Source: Buddleja alternifolia (Eukaryota > Streptophyta > Magnoliopsida > Lamiales > Scrophulariaceae). From it: a DNA stretch of 64,000 bases. This document shows positions 11,694-22,590 of the stretch, piece after piece. Where the stretch lies: contig CM033393.1 in the NCBI GenBank assembly GCA_019426215.1, positions 10,636,046-10,700,045 on the forward strand, given 5' to 3'. A program made the position numbers and the translations under genes. Within the stretch, counting starts at the first letter, position 1, and each line of letters opens with the position of its first letter. The notes under the pieces were generated by a model. That model had not been told where the DNA came from. It worked only from the letters and a program-made list of their open reading frames with translations, and did no database searches.

Positions 11694-12302
11694 TCACTGA
11701 AAACCTCCAAGGGCCGCATCCTTGAGGGGCCCACAAACGTCAGTGTGGATTAGTCCTAAAACTTTATTTGCCTTTTCAAAATGTCTAGTGAACGATGACC
11801 TAGTCATCTTGCCTTTGAGGCACGATTCACAACTCGGATATGGGTTAGACCCAAGTGGACCAATGAGCTCACGTTTTTCCAACTCATGAATCTTAAATTC
11901 ACCAGCATGTCCCAGTTTAAGGTGACATATGAGTTTTTGGTTCATTCCATTCATACTACGTTTTCTAATCATAGTATTAACCATACATTGATTTCAGACA
12001 TTCAAATAGTATAAACCATTAATTAAAGATGCAGAGCCAACAGACTTATTTCCAAAATAAATATCACAAGAATTATGGTTCAATGTAAACAAACATCCTT
12101 TCCTGACCAATACAAGAATAGAAATAATATTCTTGAGCCCATTGGGCAAAACAAGGCAATCATCTAATCTAATTTGATGTCCAGAAATGAATGCAACAGA
12201 AGTACTTCCAATGTGAGTCGCAGCCACGCTGTGTCCGCTTCCTACATTGATCATCACTTCGTTCTCATCCGGCTTTCTACTTTCTTCCAGATCCTGGTTC
12301 AA
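11694..12302 (-). pseudogene. protease C-terminus and GAG-pre-integrase zinc domain, element A
   Basis: At 11994-12302 the frame reads the end of the protease and a linker (PNGLKNIISILVLVRKGC). At 11694-11984 it reads the integrase zinc-binding domain: HLKLGHAGEFKIHELEKREL then CESCLKGKM, the HHCC pattern. The two parts are in the same frame, separated by one stop. The block ends in HTDVCGPL, which starts the integrase catalytic core. Confidence 0.82.
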
Positions 12303-13163
12303 AACACAAATATGAGCACTAGCTCCGGAATATAGAGTTCAAGAAGTAGAAAATATCATCATAGAACAATTTGTTTCAAAAACATAAAGTTCTATACCTG
12401 ATTTGCTTTCAACTGATGGCTTAGGACAGTAATGTTTCCATTCATCCACTTCTCTACAGTGGATACAAGTCTTTTTAACTCTTGAGCGTTTGGTTATTTG
12501 CTCATAGTTTTCAGAAGCAATCTTTACTCCAAGTAACCCAGTTGGAGGTGCAACATCATCTTCCCATTCCTTTCTCAGTTGGAATAGCATGTATGCAAGC
12601 CTATCTCTAAGATCCAATAAGGATCCTCCTAAGTTATCTATCTCAAAGTTGGAAACATAGGTAGAGAAGGATTTAGGGAGAGATTGAAGAACGAGATCAA
12701 CTTCTAGACGAAAATCCATGTAGCTTCCTAGAGACTTGAGTCTTCCTATCATGGATATCATATTCATAACATGACTGGAAACTTCATCATTTTCTCTCAT
12801 TCTAGTTTGCAAAATTACTTTCGATAAATTATATCGAGTTCACCTTCCATGTTCCCCAAACATCTCCTCCAAATGAAGCATCATTGACCTCGGACTTTCC
12901 ATATCAAAATGTAAATGTCTCAGTTCATTGCTCATGGAATGCAACATGAAGTCAGTGACCATTTGGGCATCAGAGATCCATCTCTTGTATATTTTCAGAT
13001 CAGATTTTCCTTCGTTGACCCTAGGAAATGATGGATCATCTTGCTCCAAAATATGCTCAAGCGATTTTTTCTTGAGTTGTGCCCTCAGCGCTTTGATCCA
13101 ATCAACGTAATTTGGTCCAGTGAGGACATTTTTCTCAAGTAGTATTGTCAAAGGGTTAGTCAT
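12303..13163 (-). pseudogene. copia gag and start of protease, element A
   Basis: The start is the ATG at 13163 (MTNPLTILLEKNVLTGPNYV), typical of copia Gag and aligned with the same start in elements B and D. The frame runs through the gag core (TRMRENDEVSSHVMNMISMI), a degenerate knuckle CIHCREVDEWKHYC, and into the protease at 12310-12335. There the expected LDSGAS reads LYSGASAHIC, so the catalytic Asp is Tyr. Stops occur near 12838 and 12338 in an otherwise constant frame. The knuckle has lost the usual Gly-His spacing. Confidence 0.85.
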
Positions 13164-15100
13164 TGTGATGGAAATAAACTGCAGAAAAATAACCAAGATT
13201 TTCGATTAAATGTGTTATTTTCTACTTTCAAGTAAAATCAAGGATTTCAATATTTACTTGACTCCCACTATTTTTCTCGAAATATTGCACTCCCATTGCA
13301 ATAATCGGAAACCTCGTTGGATTGGTTTCATAGTGAGTGATTGATTTCCCCAACTATCTAAACAAGTTGCAACGTTGAACGATATATGGCTTGTTAGATC
13401 ATTGAGGTGATGTCAAACATCAATTAGTCCAACCAATGATTTAGTCTACTTTAGCTCATGGATCACTAAATTGCTGACGTTTTCGATATATAGGTGGTGA
13501 TCCATCTGAGTCATTTATTCCATCAACTCCTATCAATCTAACAATTTAATCTCGCCTTGCAACCTTGAACGATATATGGGGCGAAATTTGTTTCGACATG
13601 AAGGCATCAAATGCACTATAGAAGATAGAGTACCATGTCTTGATGCATGACCCCCTTATTCCAGGAAGATGCCATGCACTAGAAATGAACCCACCTTCTA
13701 AAGTTTGATGCAGAGCTAGGACATCCAATGCCCCTTTACTTACTCAGTATTTTAATTTGGAAGAATTATAATATTCGATAATGTTATTAAGTTAGTCTCA
13801 CTTTGCACATTAATTTCTTTATCGCGCAATAATTGGAAATGCATAAGAATAAGCCTAGCAATTCTAACAACACACACAAGTATGTACTATCTACAACAAC
13901 TCGAGCCAATAAGTGATCGGGGAGGGGTCCTATCTATTACAAGGATTGGGCCCTATACAAAGATCTAATCTTCTTGATTCTCCAAGACTTTCATATGCCA
14001 CCATGAACCTCCATTTGGGCCTATCTGTAAAACAATTACATAGAAATAACCTATACAAAATTCAATGAATTGAAGATACAAACCGGGGAGCTTAAAACTG
14101 GCCTAATACAACCGAGGTAAGACAGCATAAAGAAAACCCTAAGTCCATACATGGTGTCACCATCACATATGCAAGGAGCATATAAACAATTTAAACACAT
14201 ATGTGAATTTCTCCCTTAAATCTAATTCAGTGTGTGATTAAATCTAATTTAGTTTTAAGATTAAATCCAAATTAATTTATGATTGAATCCAATTCAATCT
14301 CTTGATTAAATCCAATTTATTCTTCAATTAAATCCAATTTAATATAATCAAAATAAATCCAATTTATTTTGAATACTTTAATCTAATTAAAGATTGACTA
14401 TCATCAAATAACGTCTAATGGGTAATTTAATCTAAACACATAGCAATACCATGTAAAAGGAAAGCAATATTTAATTCTAATTCAACAAATCTAATTTAAT
14501 ATATACCAACTTTGAAAAGGAGTTTTAAATCCAATTTAAGACTTTGAACAATTCTAAGTTCATTTGAAATTTTTCAAGTTTAAATCCAATTTAAATAAAA
14601 TAACTAAATCCAATTTAGAGTAAAATTAAATCTAATTTAAATTTCCTAAATCCAATTTAGGGTTTTTGAATAAACTTAAATCTAATTAAAATTTATTCAC
14701 TAAATCCAATTTAGAAGTCGAAACGAAATTTAATTAGGGTTGTTTACTTGATAAATGTTTAGGTTAAGTTTTTTAATTTAGATTGAGCCCACATAATTAA
14801 TTAATTGATAATTGGTCAATCCAGATTATATCATTTAGGCCAAGACCTATAATTAATTATATAGGCACAATTCAAAAACCAATTAATTAAACAACAGTTG
14901 GGCTTGACGTAGAGAAGAAGAACCCCAAAAGCCCTAACTTTTCAAATTCAAGAAACTCCCCTTTTAAAAAATCAATCTTTGCCAAAATAAAACCCCCACC
15001 ACCACTCCAATCGTCACCACTATCATCTCTATCAAAAAGAATGCTGCCATCTCTGTCAAACACAGTCGAGGATTCGCACTCCACAGCCACGACGTCCGAA
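13164..15100 (-). other. long 5' leader of copia element A
   Basis: This non-coding stretch lies between gag and the missing PBS. It holds three copies of a CGATATATGG-type motif (13370-13390, 13472-13494, 13557-13580). It also has a long run of AAATCCAATTTA-like repeats (14220-14740), and a C-rich part near 14990-15090 where the other copies carry a GC-rich island. Elements B, D and E have the same layout. No coding region is supported. The short open frame at 14887-15090 on the minus strand resembles nothing. Confidence 0.7.
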
Positions 15101-15347
15101 TGTGAGCTAAAAAAAAATAAAAATTCTTTAGCCTTGTGAGTGATTAGCTTAACTTTCTCAAAAAAATTTAATTTTGAAAGTGTGTGGGGCTTGTTGTTTG
15201 TGGAAATACTGTTGATTTGTGCGAATTTGGGATTGTTGGTGGATTGTTATGGAGTTTGTTATTTGATTTGCTTGATTGTGGGTTGTGGGCTGTTGTTGAA
15301 GCTAAAGAGTAAATTTGTGTTAAATTTCAATTTCAATCTCTGAAAAA

Positions 15348-16630
15348 ATGGTGAGGACAAGAGGAGTAGTAGTAGCGGACAGTTCATCTAGGAACCCCGA
15401 CGCCGCGCTGGGGAATATTAAGGGGTCGGAGACTGAGCAATTGGACTACAGATTTGACAACTTGATTGTAAAGAGCATCTATAGGCATTTGACTACGAGG
15501 ACGATTCTTGAGGACCATCTGATTATAGGGTGTTCTAAGGCAGTCACTGGCATTATCCGATTCCACATGTTGGAGCCGTTCTATGAGAAGCCACATAGGA
15601 TAGTGATACAGTGGGTACAGGAGTTCTACGCCCACATGACTGAGATGTATAGGAGGGAGGAATATTTGGATATAGACGTGATTCGGGTCCAAGGCACTGT
15701 AGTTGATATCTCGCCGGAGTAGATACAAAATAGTTTGGGGTTGACAGTACGAGATGAGTGCGAGTATAATGCTATGATAGGGGATGCGGGGCAGTATCAA
15801 GTGGACTTGGAGGCGGTTCGGCAGGAGAATACTGTAGAGGGGTCTGAGTGGAGCCCCGCGGGGAGTTATCTTCGCTGAGGGGATTTGACAATCGTGGCAG
15901 TATTTTGGTATGAGTTGATCCGTCATTGCATCCTCCCGACTACGAACAAGTCAGAGGTGACGAGAGATAGAGATATATTGATCTGTACCATTTTGCTGGA
16001 GAAAAAGATTAACTTTGTGAACTTTATTCACAAAGCTTTGAGTGGACAAATTGAAAAATTTGGAAAGGAAGAGGGGAAAAAGAAAAAGAAGAAGGCGAAG
16101 ATGGCAAAGAAGAAAAAAACTGTGTTTATCTTACTATCCTTGATCACAGCCTTGTGCCAGACTGCTCAGTTACCAGTGTATGAAGATGACATCTCCGAGG
16201 AGGGTGGTATTCCGATCAACTACTCCGAGAATACTAGGGCACCCGTTGGGGGGAAGAGGGCGCGGACTTCATAGGGTCAGAGCTCGAGTTCAACAGCTGC
16301 ACCAGCACCGACTACCATGATTGAGCTGAGAAGAAATGTGAACCTTCTACAGACCCACACGACTGCACTGGAAGACACTTTTAGATGGGGATGTCATTGA
16401 CCACGGCTAATTTCCAGCTGATGAGCCAGTACCAGATCCAACTAGCCCTATAGATGGATTTGTCTGCGGGGAGACCTGTCTATGCCTATTCCCCTGTTCT
16501 GGAGTTCCATCGTCTTCCTGTTCCTACTCCGACTCCTAGTGCTTATATGTTTGGCGAGAATGACTTGGAGGATGAGGAGGAGGAAGATATGGATGAAGAT
16601 GAAGATGATGATGCTAAGGCTGATGAGTAG
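15348..16630 (+). pseudogene. Athila-type ORF1 (plant transposase-32-like domain)
   Basis: The start is the ATG at 15348 (MVRTRGVVVADSSSRNP), which follows an A-rich leader. The same frame continues through in-frame stops at 15720 and near 15877 to 16272. The central block HCILPTTNKSEVTRDRDIL and LLEKKINFVNFIHKALSG matches the conserved core of the domain found in Athila-like ORF1 proteins. A lysine-rich stretch (KKKKKKAKMAKKKK, about 16075-16118) and an acidic C-terminus in a shifted frame (16530-16630, DLEDEEEEDMDEDEDDDAK) follow. The function of these proteins is not established. The first stop is one change away from a CAG codon. Confidence 0.72.
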
Positions 16631-17948
16631 TGACAACCTAGATTACTTGTTATCTATTTTATTTCTTTAGTTGGATTTTAGTTATTGTGTTTTGTTTATT
16701 TATTTTTGAGTTTATGGATGTTATTTTTTATTAATATTTATGTTGATTATGTTGGATACTTTGATGCTTGGTTTGAGTTTTGTGATGATTAGTAGTTATC
16801 TCTTTAAATTGCTAGAGTTGGAATGATATTGGAATAAGAGCTTTTTCAGTGAACTTACACAGAAAAACACGCATGAGGAATTTAGGTTTGCTTTTCAGCA
16901 TCCTAGTCGGTAGTATTTTTCTTTTTCTTTTTCTTTTTCAATTTTCATGTTTTACCTTGTGCAACATTGGGGACAATGTTGAAGTTAAGTTTGGGGGTAG
17001 GAAAGTATTAAAGAATGCATGTTATGCGTTTTAGCTTAAGTTTGGGGGAGGAGTGTCAATTTTTGAGATAAATGCTTTTATGTTGAGAAAATCAAGCATG
17101 GAATTTTTTTGAAGTCCGACTAGTTGATGCATTGAAATTGATTAACTTGGAATAATGGCATGATTTCTATGAATAATTGAATTTAATGGAACATATATAT
17201 CTTTGAAATTGCTCGTGGAGACCCTAGACTAGAATTGATTTTCTTAGATGATTCATAATGCACATAAGTCGAGGGTAGATGAGTTGAGTTGGATAACCAT
17301 CGTGAGACGCTGAAGGAATTTTTCCCGAAAATATTGGCTTAAATTCTTTCACATAGGTTATGAGTTGATTAGTTAATTTTGTATGCTTAATAAGGAAAAA
17401 GGTTGAAATTTTGGCATGACCAAAAGAGGTCAGGCTAATATGTAATGGAGATGAAAGTAACATGACTACATACTATATTATTATGCTAATTTGAGCTAAG
17501 CTCAAGCCAAAAGAAAGTTTAATTGAATAAAAGATTTAGTTTTATTTTGTGGCCTTTGATACTCGAGTGATTAGATCCTTAGGAGTGTCTCTACACTTAA
17601 TGCCCTAAAACTATCTAGTTTGGGAGTCATTGATCTAAAGCTTGTTACATGAGTGCCATAGAAAGCCAAATGGAATAAAACATTGCACATGATCTAGCCT
17701 TAATGAATTTAATGGAAGTTTCATATGAATTTAAAGTTTGAATGTTTGAGTAATGGAATTTAAATGGCTATGAAGTTTCAATGATTCTTGTGCCTTGTAT
17801 TTGATCGAAAGCAGATAGATATGGGATTGATGTCTAAAAATTGGTAAGGATGCCTCTCGACTATAATGCCTTAGATTTATTTTCACTACACCCTTTGGAG
17901 TCATTTCGAGTTGAGGTGTCGCATGAAAAAAATAAATTATTTGATATG

Positions 17949-17985
<37 letters not shown>

Positions 17986-18280
17986 CTTTAAAGGATGATT
18001 TTGTGCCATTTACTCTTGTTAATTATGTTGATGTGCATTGATTTGGTTGGCATTTGAATTTGTTAGATTTTGTAGGTATATCATCTACAAACCCTCACGA
18101 GACTATAACTCGTCCTTTTTGCGGAACTTAAAGGTTTAAAGGCTTGTTGCACATGCTAAGTGTAATCATTTACTCCATGAAAATGAGGTTGTCCTTTTTA
18201 TTTTTAGTATTTAATTTCTTTTTGTTAGAAGTTGTGATACTAAGTCTATGATTGTCATTGCTTGAGGCGATCAATGTTTA
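16631..18280 (+). other. 3' non-coding region of the Athila-like element
   Basis: No coding region is seen here. Polypurine-like motifs AAGTTTGGGGGTAGG (near 16986) and AAGTTTGGGGGAGG (near 17038) precede the true tract at 18281-18290. A (TA)n(GA)n microsatellite lies at 17946-17985. Confidence 0.6.
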
Positions 18281-18290
18281 AGTTGGGGGG
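18281..18290 (+). promoter_or_regulatory. polypurine tract of the Athila-like element
   Basis: AGTTGGGGGG sits directly before the LTR start TGTTGATAAG. It is the priming site for plus-strand DNA. Confidence 0.8.
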
Positions 18291-19640
18291 TGTTGATAAG
18301 TTTGAGATTTACGTAATTTGATCATATCATTTCATATGGTTAAAGCTTGATTACGAGTAATTTATGCCACAAATTCATGTAATGAGTTTGATATTTGAAG
18401 TCGGGTATAAGTCATTACAATTTAGAAAAATAGGGGAATAAAGTACGTATTCAGTGGAGAACCAAAGAATCAAAGTTCAACGTACGAACGTTATAAGCAC
18501 CACGTACGGACGTGATGATTGTAACGTTCAGACGCTGGGAAGTTTAGGCACGAACGTGAGAGAGGCTAACGTACGGATGCCAGGGGCAGAACGTTCGAAC
18601 GTTGATGTCAGCAGAATTGTTTTGGAAATTTCCACTTCTAAACCTAAACGGATTTTTCCAACACTATGCCTATAAATACAAGATGCAGCAGTAAAAGAGA
18701 ATAGCTTTTCAATAGGTAGAAAATACACGTTTAGCTTAGTTAGGGTTAGTTTAGGTTTAGATTTATTCTTGGTTACTTTTGGATCGAGACTGCATAGTTT
18801 TGAAGAACAAGAAGAATGAAGGAGATCATCTTCTATACAAGGGAGTTTCTTAGATCTAGATAGATTTTGTCTATGCATATTTATCTTTTCCTGTGGATCT
18901 TTTCTTTTATAGTTATGAACTAATTTCTTAGATGAAGACCATGCAAAGGCCGGATTGATCTTGAATAATATATATATATATATATATATATGATAGTTGT
19001 TTGATTCAAGTTAATTCTATGATTGCTATGTATTATAATTTTTGTGCTTTTATCATCTTCATATGATTAGCTACCATGTGTTGAATTATTGCCTAGTTTA
19101 TCTGTTCGGGAGAAAGTAAATTAGGGTGCAGAAGAAATCCTAATATCTTCTAAGTTAGTTGATGCTAGGGATAGCTACATACTCCAAATGTTGTTAGCCG
19201 AATTTATTTGGAAAATCTAAATTAATCTGGGGAAAATTCTAGTGTTTAATGCATGCAAGATAGATTGCTACACCCAATCCAGTATAGGTTATCATAAGCA
19301 AGGGATCCGCGTGATAATAATCTTAAGGAATTTTTCGCCATAGCATAGTAGTCTAATAATTTGAAGAAATAACAATCATATATGAAGCAAGTATATCTGT
19401 GCTGATGTGTGAGTCTTAATCGCCTTTTTCACCATTGTTCTAGTCATCATATTTAATTCCTGTTTAATTATATTTCTTGTTTTTGTTTACAAAAGTTCTG
19501 ATTTTATACCTACGTTAATTCTCGTAAAACTAGAATACAAGTCTCTATGGGTTCGACATCCCCGACTTAAGTGTCCACTTTATTACTACACACGATCAGT
19601 CCTCTGGCCGTTAAATACATGGTTGGGTTCTCGTGCATCA
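18291..19640 (+). repeat. 3' LTR of the Athila-like element
   Basis: The LTR starts TGTTGATAAG after the polypurine tract and most likely ends GTGCATCA at 19640. TATAAATA lies at 18671-18678. Upstream of it (18479-18604) is a cluster of palindromic sites of the AACGTACGAACGTT kind. A (TA)n tract lies at 18968-18992. The end is inferred from the terminal CA and the Athila-type U5 style (GGGTTCGACATCCCCGAC), not from a second copy. Confidence 0.68.
18479..18604 (+). promoter_or_regulatory. cluster of palindromic ACGT-type sites upstream of TATA
   Basis: AACGTACGAACGTT (18479-18492), CACGTACGGACGTG (18501-18514), CACGAACGTG (18549-18558), AACGTACGGATG (18568-18579) and GAACGTTCGAACGTTG (18589-18604) occur within 126 bp, ending about 67 bp before the TATA box. 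They are probably protein-binding sites of the LTR promoter; the binding factor is unknown. Confidence 0.55.
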
Positions 19641-19885
19641 CCAGGCACCCTGATCACACACGATGCCTGTTCCATCAACTGTCAGGGGGCAAGACCCCCA
19701 CGTGAGAAGTCATCAGGGGGCTCCCCTACCTCCAGAGAGGGGTCATCAAGTTCCAACCCCTCGATAGGTTCCTAGAGGCTAAGAGCCTCGTGAAAAAAGT
19801 CACCCCCAGCGAATTGAACCTAGCCAATCCCCCCGCCGAAGGATTGGATCACGGCGATCCAACTCTCCTATGAATGGGGTAGCAC

Positions 19886-22200
19886 GTGAGAGAGAAGAAA
19901 ACAGCATGGTCTCACCTCACGACACCTCACGAGAGGCCACCGCGAGGAAGAAACCGAAGGCTAATGCCTCCAAGGTCACCACGTAGAGGTCAAGCATCCT
20001 TGACCTCCGAAGATACCTTGCTAAGGCGCGAAGGCCGACGTAGACGTGAACCCCGCCATGATGAAAGTTTACTTAACTGTAGAAGGTACGAGGATATCCA
20101 GCTTGTACCATTAGCTGTCGCTCCCCTTAAGAGAAGTTGTTAGGAATTTCATGTTAGAAGTTTTGATGATGACAATTAAGACCTTTGTTAGACCCCAAAA
20201 ATATGTAAGTTTGTTTTTCAGCTTTGAAGCATTAGATTTGTAATAGGCTTTGTTTTATTTTTATTATAGATTGTTAGGCTAAGTAGTCTTAGGCTAAGCG
20301 TCTGATAATTTCTGAGTGAGTTTATCAGTGGTAAAGTTTGAAGACTCAAGCGCCTGATTTTTGAATGAAGATAAAGTCTCCAAGCGTCCAATTGACCAGC
20401 TATATCAAGCGTTACCTTATAGGACAGAAGTATTTTCACCTGAATTTATTTCTAAGTCCAGAAGGAGTTTTAATGCAAATATTCTCAAAGCATTAAATAC
20501 CAACGGGCATTTAATTCAAATGCATTAAATGCTGATAAGAGCATTAAATGTGATAAGCACTTTCAGACGTACGGAGAAGCCACCCTATTGGACTGTCAAC
20601 TATTCAAAGACTGCAGCACCAACTTTTGTGCAACAGATTTTCAACAAAAAGGACAAAAGTTGTTCACTCGCGGAAGTGAGAGACACGCGCCCTTGCATGT
20701 GTCAAACGGACACTTTTTCCAAGAATGCCTATAAATAGGACTTCAACAACAAGCCAAATACAGAGAACAATTATCAAGTCGAATTGCTGTTACATTGAAG
20801 TCTCATTCCTTACAATCTTAGAAAAGCCAAACTTTCAAGAAAATATTCTCTTTGCTTTTCTTTAAATCCTGAGACAGTCAACCCAATAACTCAAACATTC
20901 TTTTAGAAGAAACTACATTACTATTGAGATATTCCTAGTTGTTTGAACTTTATCAAAATCAAACAAACCCTTTTAGAAAAACCCCTATCCAAGCCTCGCG
21001 ATCTGTGTGAAGTCGAAGTTGGATACTTGCCATATTTCTGGGTGAAAGAAGCAAGGAGATTGAAGTGATTTGGAGCAGAAATCTGTGTGATCAAGGAGCT
21101 CAAGTCATCGACATCCATCTCTCCCTAATTTGTAGAAGATTCTGTGTGATTCTTTGAGAATCATTTTAGTGGATTGCCTCCAAGTGTTCGAGGAGAAGAA
21201 GGACGTAGTTGGGATTACACCACCCAACGAACCTTACAAATATTGTGTCAATTACTTTTCAGTCAATTCTTTTATCTATCATATCATTGCAAAAACTGAT
21301 TAAGTAAAACACAATCAAAAGCTAAGCAACTAAGAAACTTCTTGTGACGCTAAAGCTTTTAAAAGAAGACTACAAAAATCATTCCGCTGTGCTAACACTG
21401 ATCAAAGAAGTGAACGCTCAAACCTACTCGGTTAAAGTATTCAATTCTTGAAATCTAAGTTTACTTTATAAAAATAGTCTTCGTTAGACGCTTCACCAAA
21501 GCGCCTATATTTTAAGTGAACGCTTAAGTCAAGCGTTAGACACTTCAAGCGTCTACTTTTTTAAGCGTTCAAAAATCATTTTAGTACGAAATCTTTTGAA
21601 GTCGAAAAAGACTTCAGGGTCTATTCAACCCCCCCCCCTTCTAGACCCTTTCGTATGCCACTTGGGACCAACAGAAGTCCTTTCTGCCTGTCAATTTTGG
21701 TAGAGTCTTTACCACAAGGACTGAAGATACCCCACTTGAATGAATATGAGAGAGATGAAGACCCTCAAGAGGATGTTGACGTTCAATGCTAAGGATGACA
21801 TGTATAATGTCAGCGATGCAGCCTATTGCAAAAAATATCGAACCACAATCTCTGGATGGGCTCTTAGCTGGTTCAATCAATTGCCCGCCGGTACCATTAC
21901 CAACTTCGAGCAGCTGACCAAGAGCTTCCTTAACCACTTTTCCATGAACAAGAAGTATACCAAGACAGTGTATTTTCTATTCACGGTGGTTCAACAAGAT
22001 AGTGAGTTCTTGAGAGAGTATGTATAGTTATTCTCCACAGCGGTGTCTGAGGAACCGCACATCAACCACGAGTTGCTATTAGGAATAATGCAGAGGAACT
22101 TACGCGATAGTAAGTTCAAAGAGTTTATAGCTGGGAAGGCACCAGCGACAATGGAGAAACTGTTGGCTAGAGCCAAAATATACATTAGGATCGAAGAGAC
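19886..22200 (+). pseudogene. gypsy gag, interrupted by a solo LTR
   Basis: Basic N-terminal sequence (ERPPRGRNRRLMPPRSPRR) runs up to the solo LTR at 20138. Just after the LTR (from 21679) the frame reads LVESLPQGLKIPHLNEYERD, the usual entry to the capsid domain. The core follows: ISGWALSWFNQLPAGTITNF and FSMNKKYTKTVYFLF, then after a stop at 22026 the end LLARAKIYIRIEE. It is a Tat-type gypsy Gag. A frame change near 21770 and the TAG at 22026 break it as well. Confidence 0.78.
20138..21673 (+). mobile_element. solo LTR of a copia (SIRE/Maximus-like) element
   Basis: This is a single LTR of 1536 bp, TGTTAGGAATTTC to GGGACCAACA, flanked by a perfect 5-bp target duplication GAAGT (20133-20137 and 21674-21678). 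The GTTTTGATGATGACAA start and the pyrimidine-rich CTATTCAACCCCCC end are typical of this copia lineage. TATAAATA is at 20730-20737. Many AAGCG motifs occur at both ends (20270-20420 and 21480-21575). A related copy lies at 52810-54316. It arose by recombination between the two LTRs of a full element. Confidence 0.9.
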
Positions 22201-22225
22201 TAGTGGTCTGGCAAAGCACTAGGGC

Positions 22226-22590
22226 AAGTGTCTCTCCCCGTATCTTGGGGTGCATTTCCAACCCGCTCTACAAAGATGGTGAAGTTCTTGGTAGTCAAAG
22301 CCCCCTCCACCTACAATGTCATTTTGGGGAGGCCGAGCTTAAACCTTTTCCAAACCATCATATCCACCTTTCATATGAAGATAAAATTTCTGACCCCTAT
22401 GGGGACCGGTGAAGCTGTTGGTGATGTAAAAATAATAAGAGAATGCTACCCTAACGCCTTGAAGAAGCATAAAAGGAAGCACGAACACAATGATCACATT
22501 GACAAATGGAAACAAGTTGCAATAAAAATAGTCTCGCTAGAGGAAAGTCACGTGGGGGGCAAGTCCCAGCTAGTTAGTGCTTGGTAAAAA
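22226..22590 (+). pseudogene. gypsy protease C-terminal region
   Basis: In frame from the ATG at 22264 it reads KFLVVKAPSTYNVILGRPSL followed by ISTFHMKIKFLTPMGTGEAV and RECYPNALKKHKRKH. This is the segment after the retropepsin active site in Tat-type elements, matching the same block in the gypsy element at 1000-1400. The active-site triad itself was not found. No RT follows: the next 3 kb is non-coding. Confidence 0.7.

Larger units (their letters stand above)
7693..15100 (-). mobile_element. Ty1/copia element A, lacking its 5' LTR
   Basis: On the minus strand the order is a long leader, gag, protease, GAG-pre-integrase, integrase, RT, RNase H, polypurine tract and 3' LTR. That is the copia order. 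The leader ends near 15100, where an Athila-like element begins, so the PBS and 5' LTR are missing and no target duplication can be checked. Coding frames are broken by several frameshifts and stops. The RT keeps YVDD but the protease has lost its catalytic aspartate. Confidence 0.88.
15101..19640 (+). mobile_element. Athila-like gypsy element with ORF1 only, 5' truncated
   Basis: The plus strand holds about 240 bp of leader, an ORF1 of the plant 'transposase 32' type (15348-16630), about 1.6 kb of non-coding DNA with repeated AAGTTTGGGGG motifs, a polypurine tract, and a 3' LTR (18291-19640). There is no pol and no 5' LTR. The junction with element A near 15100 is not exact. Elements of this layout depend on pol from others. 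Confidence 0.72.

Noticed and set aside
15384..15926. Minus-strand open frame of 180 codons
   Set aside because: It mirrors the Athila ORF1 region and resembles nothing; the plus-strand frame has the family motifs.
16448..16636. Minus-strand hydrophobic small protein
   Set aside because: It is the complement of the acidic GATGAAGAT-rich tail of ORF1, which reads as hydrophobic residues on the other strand.
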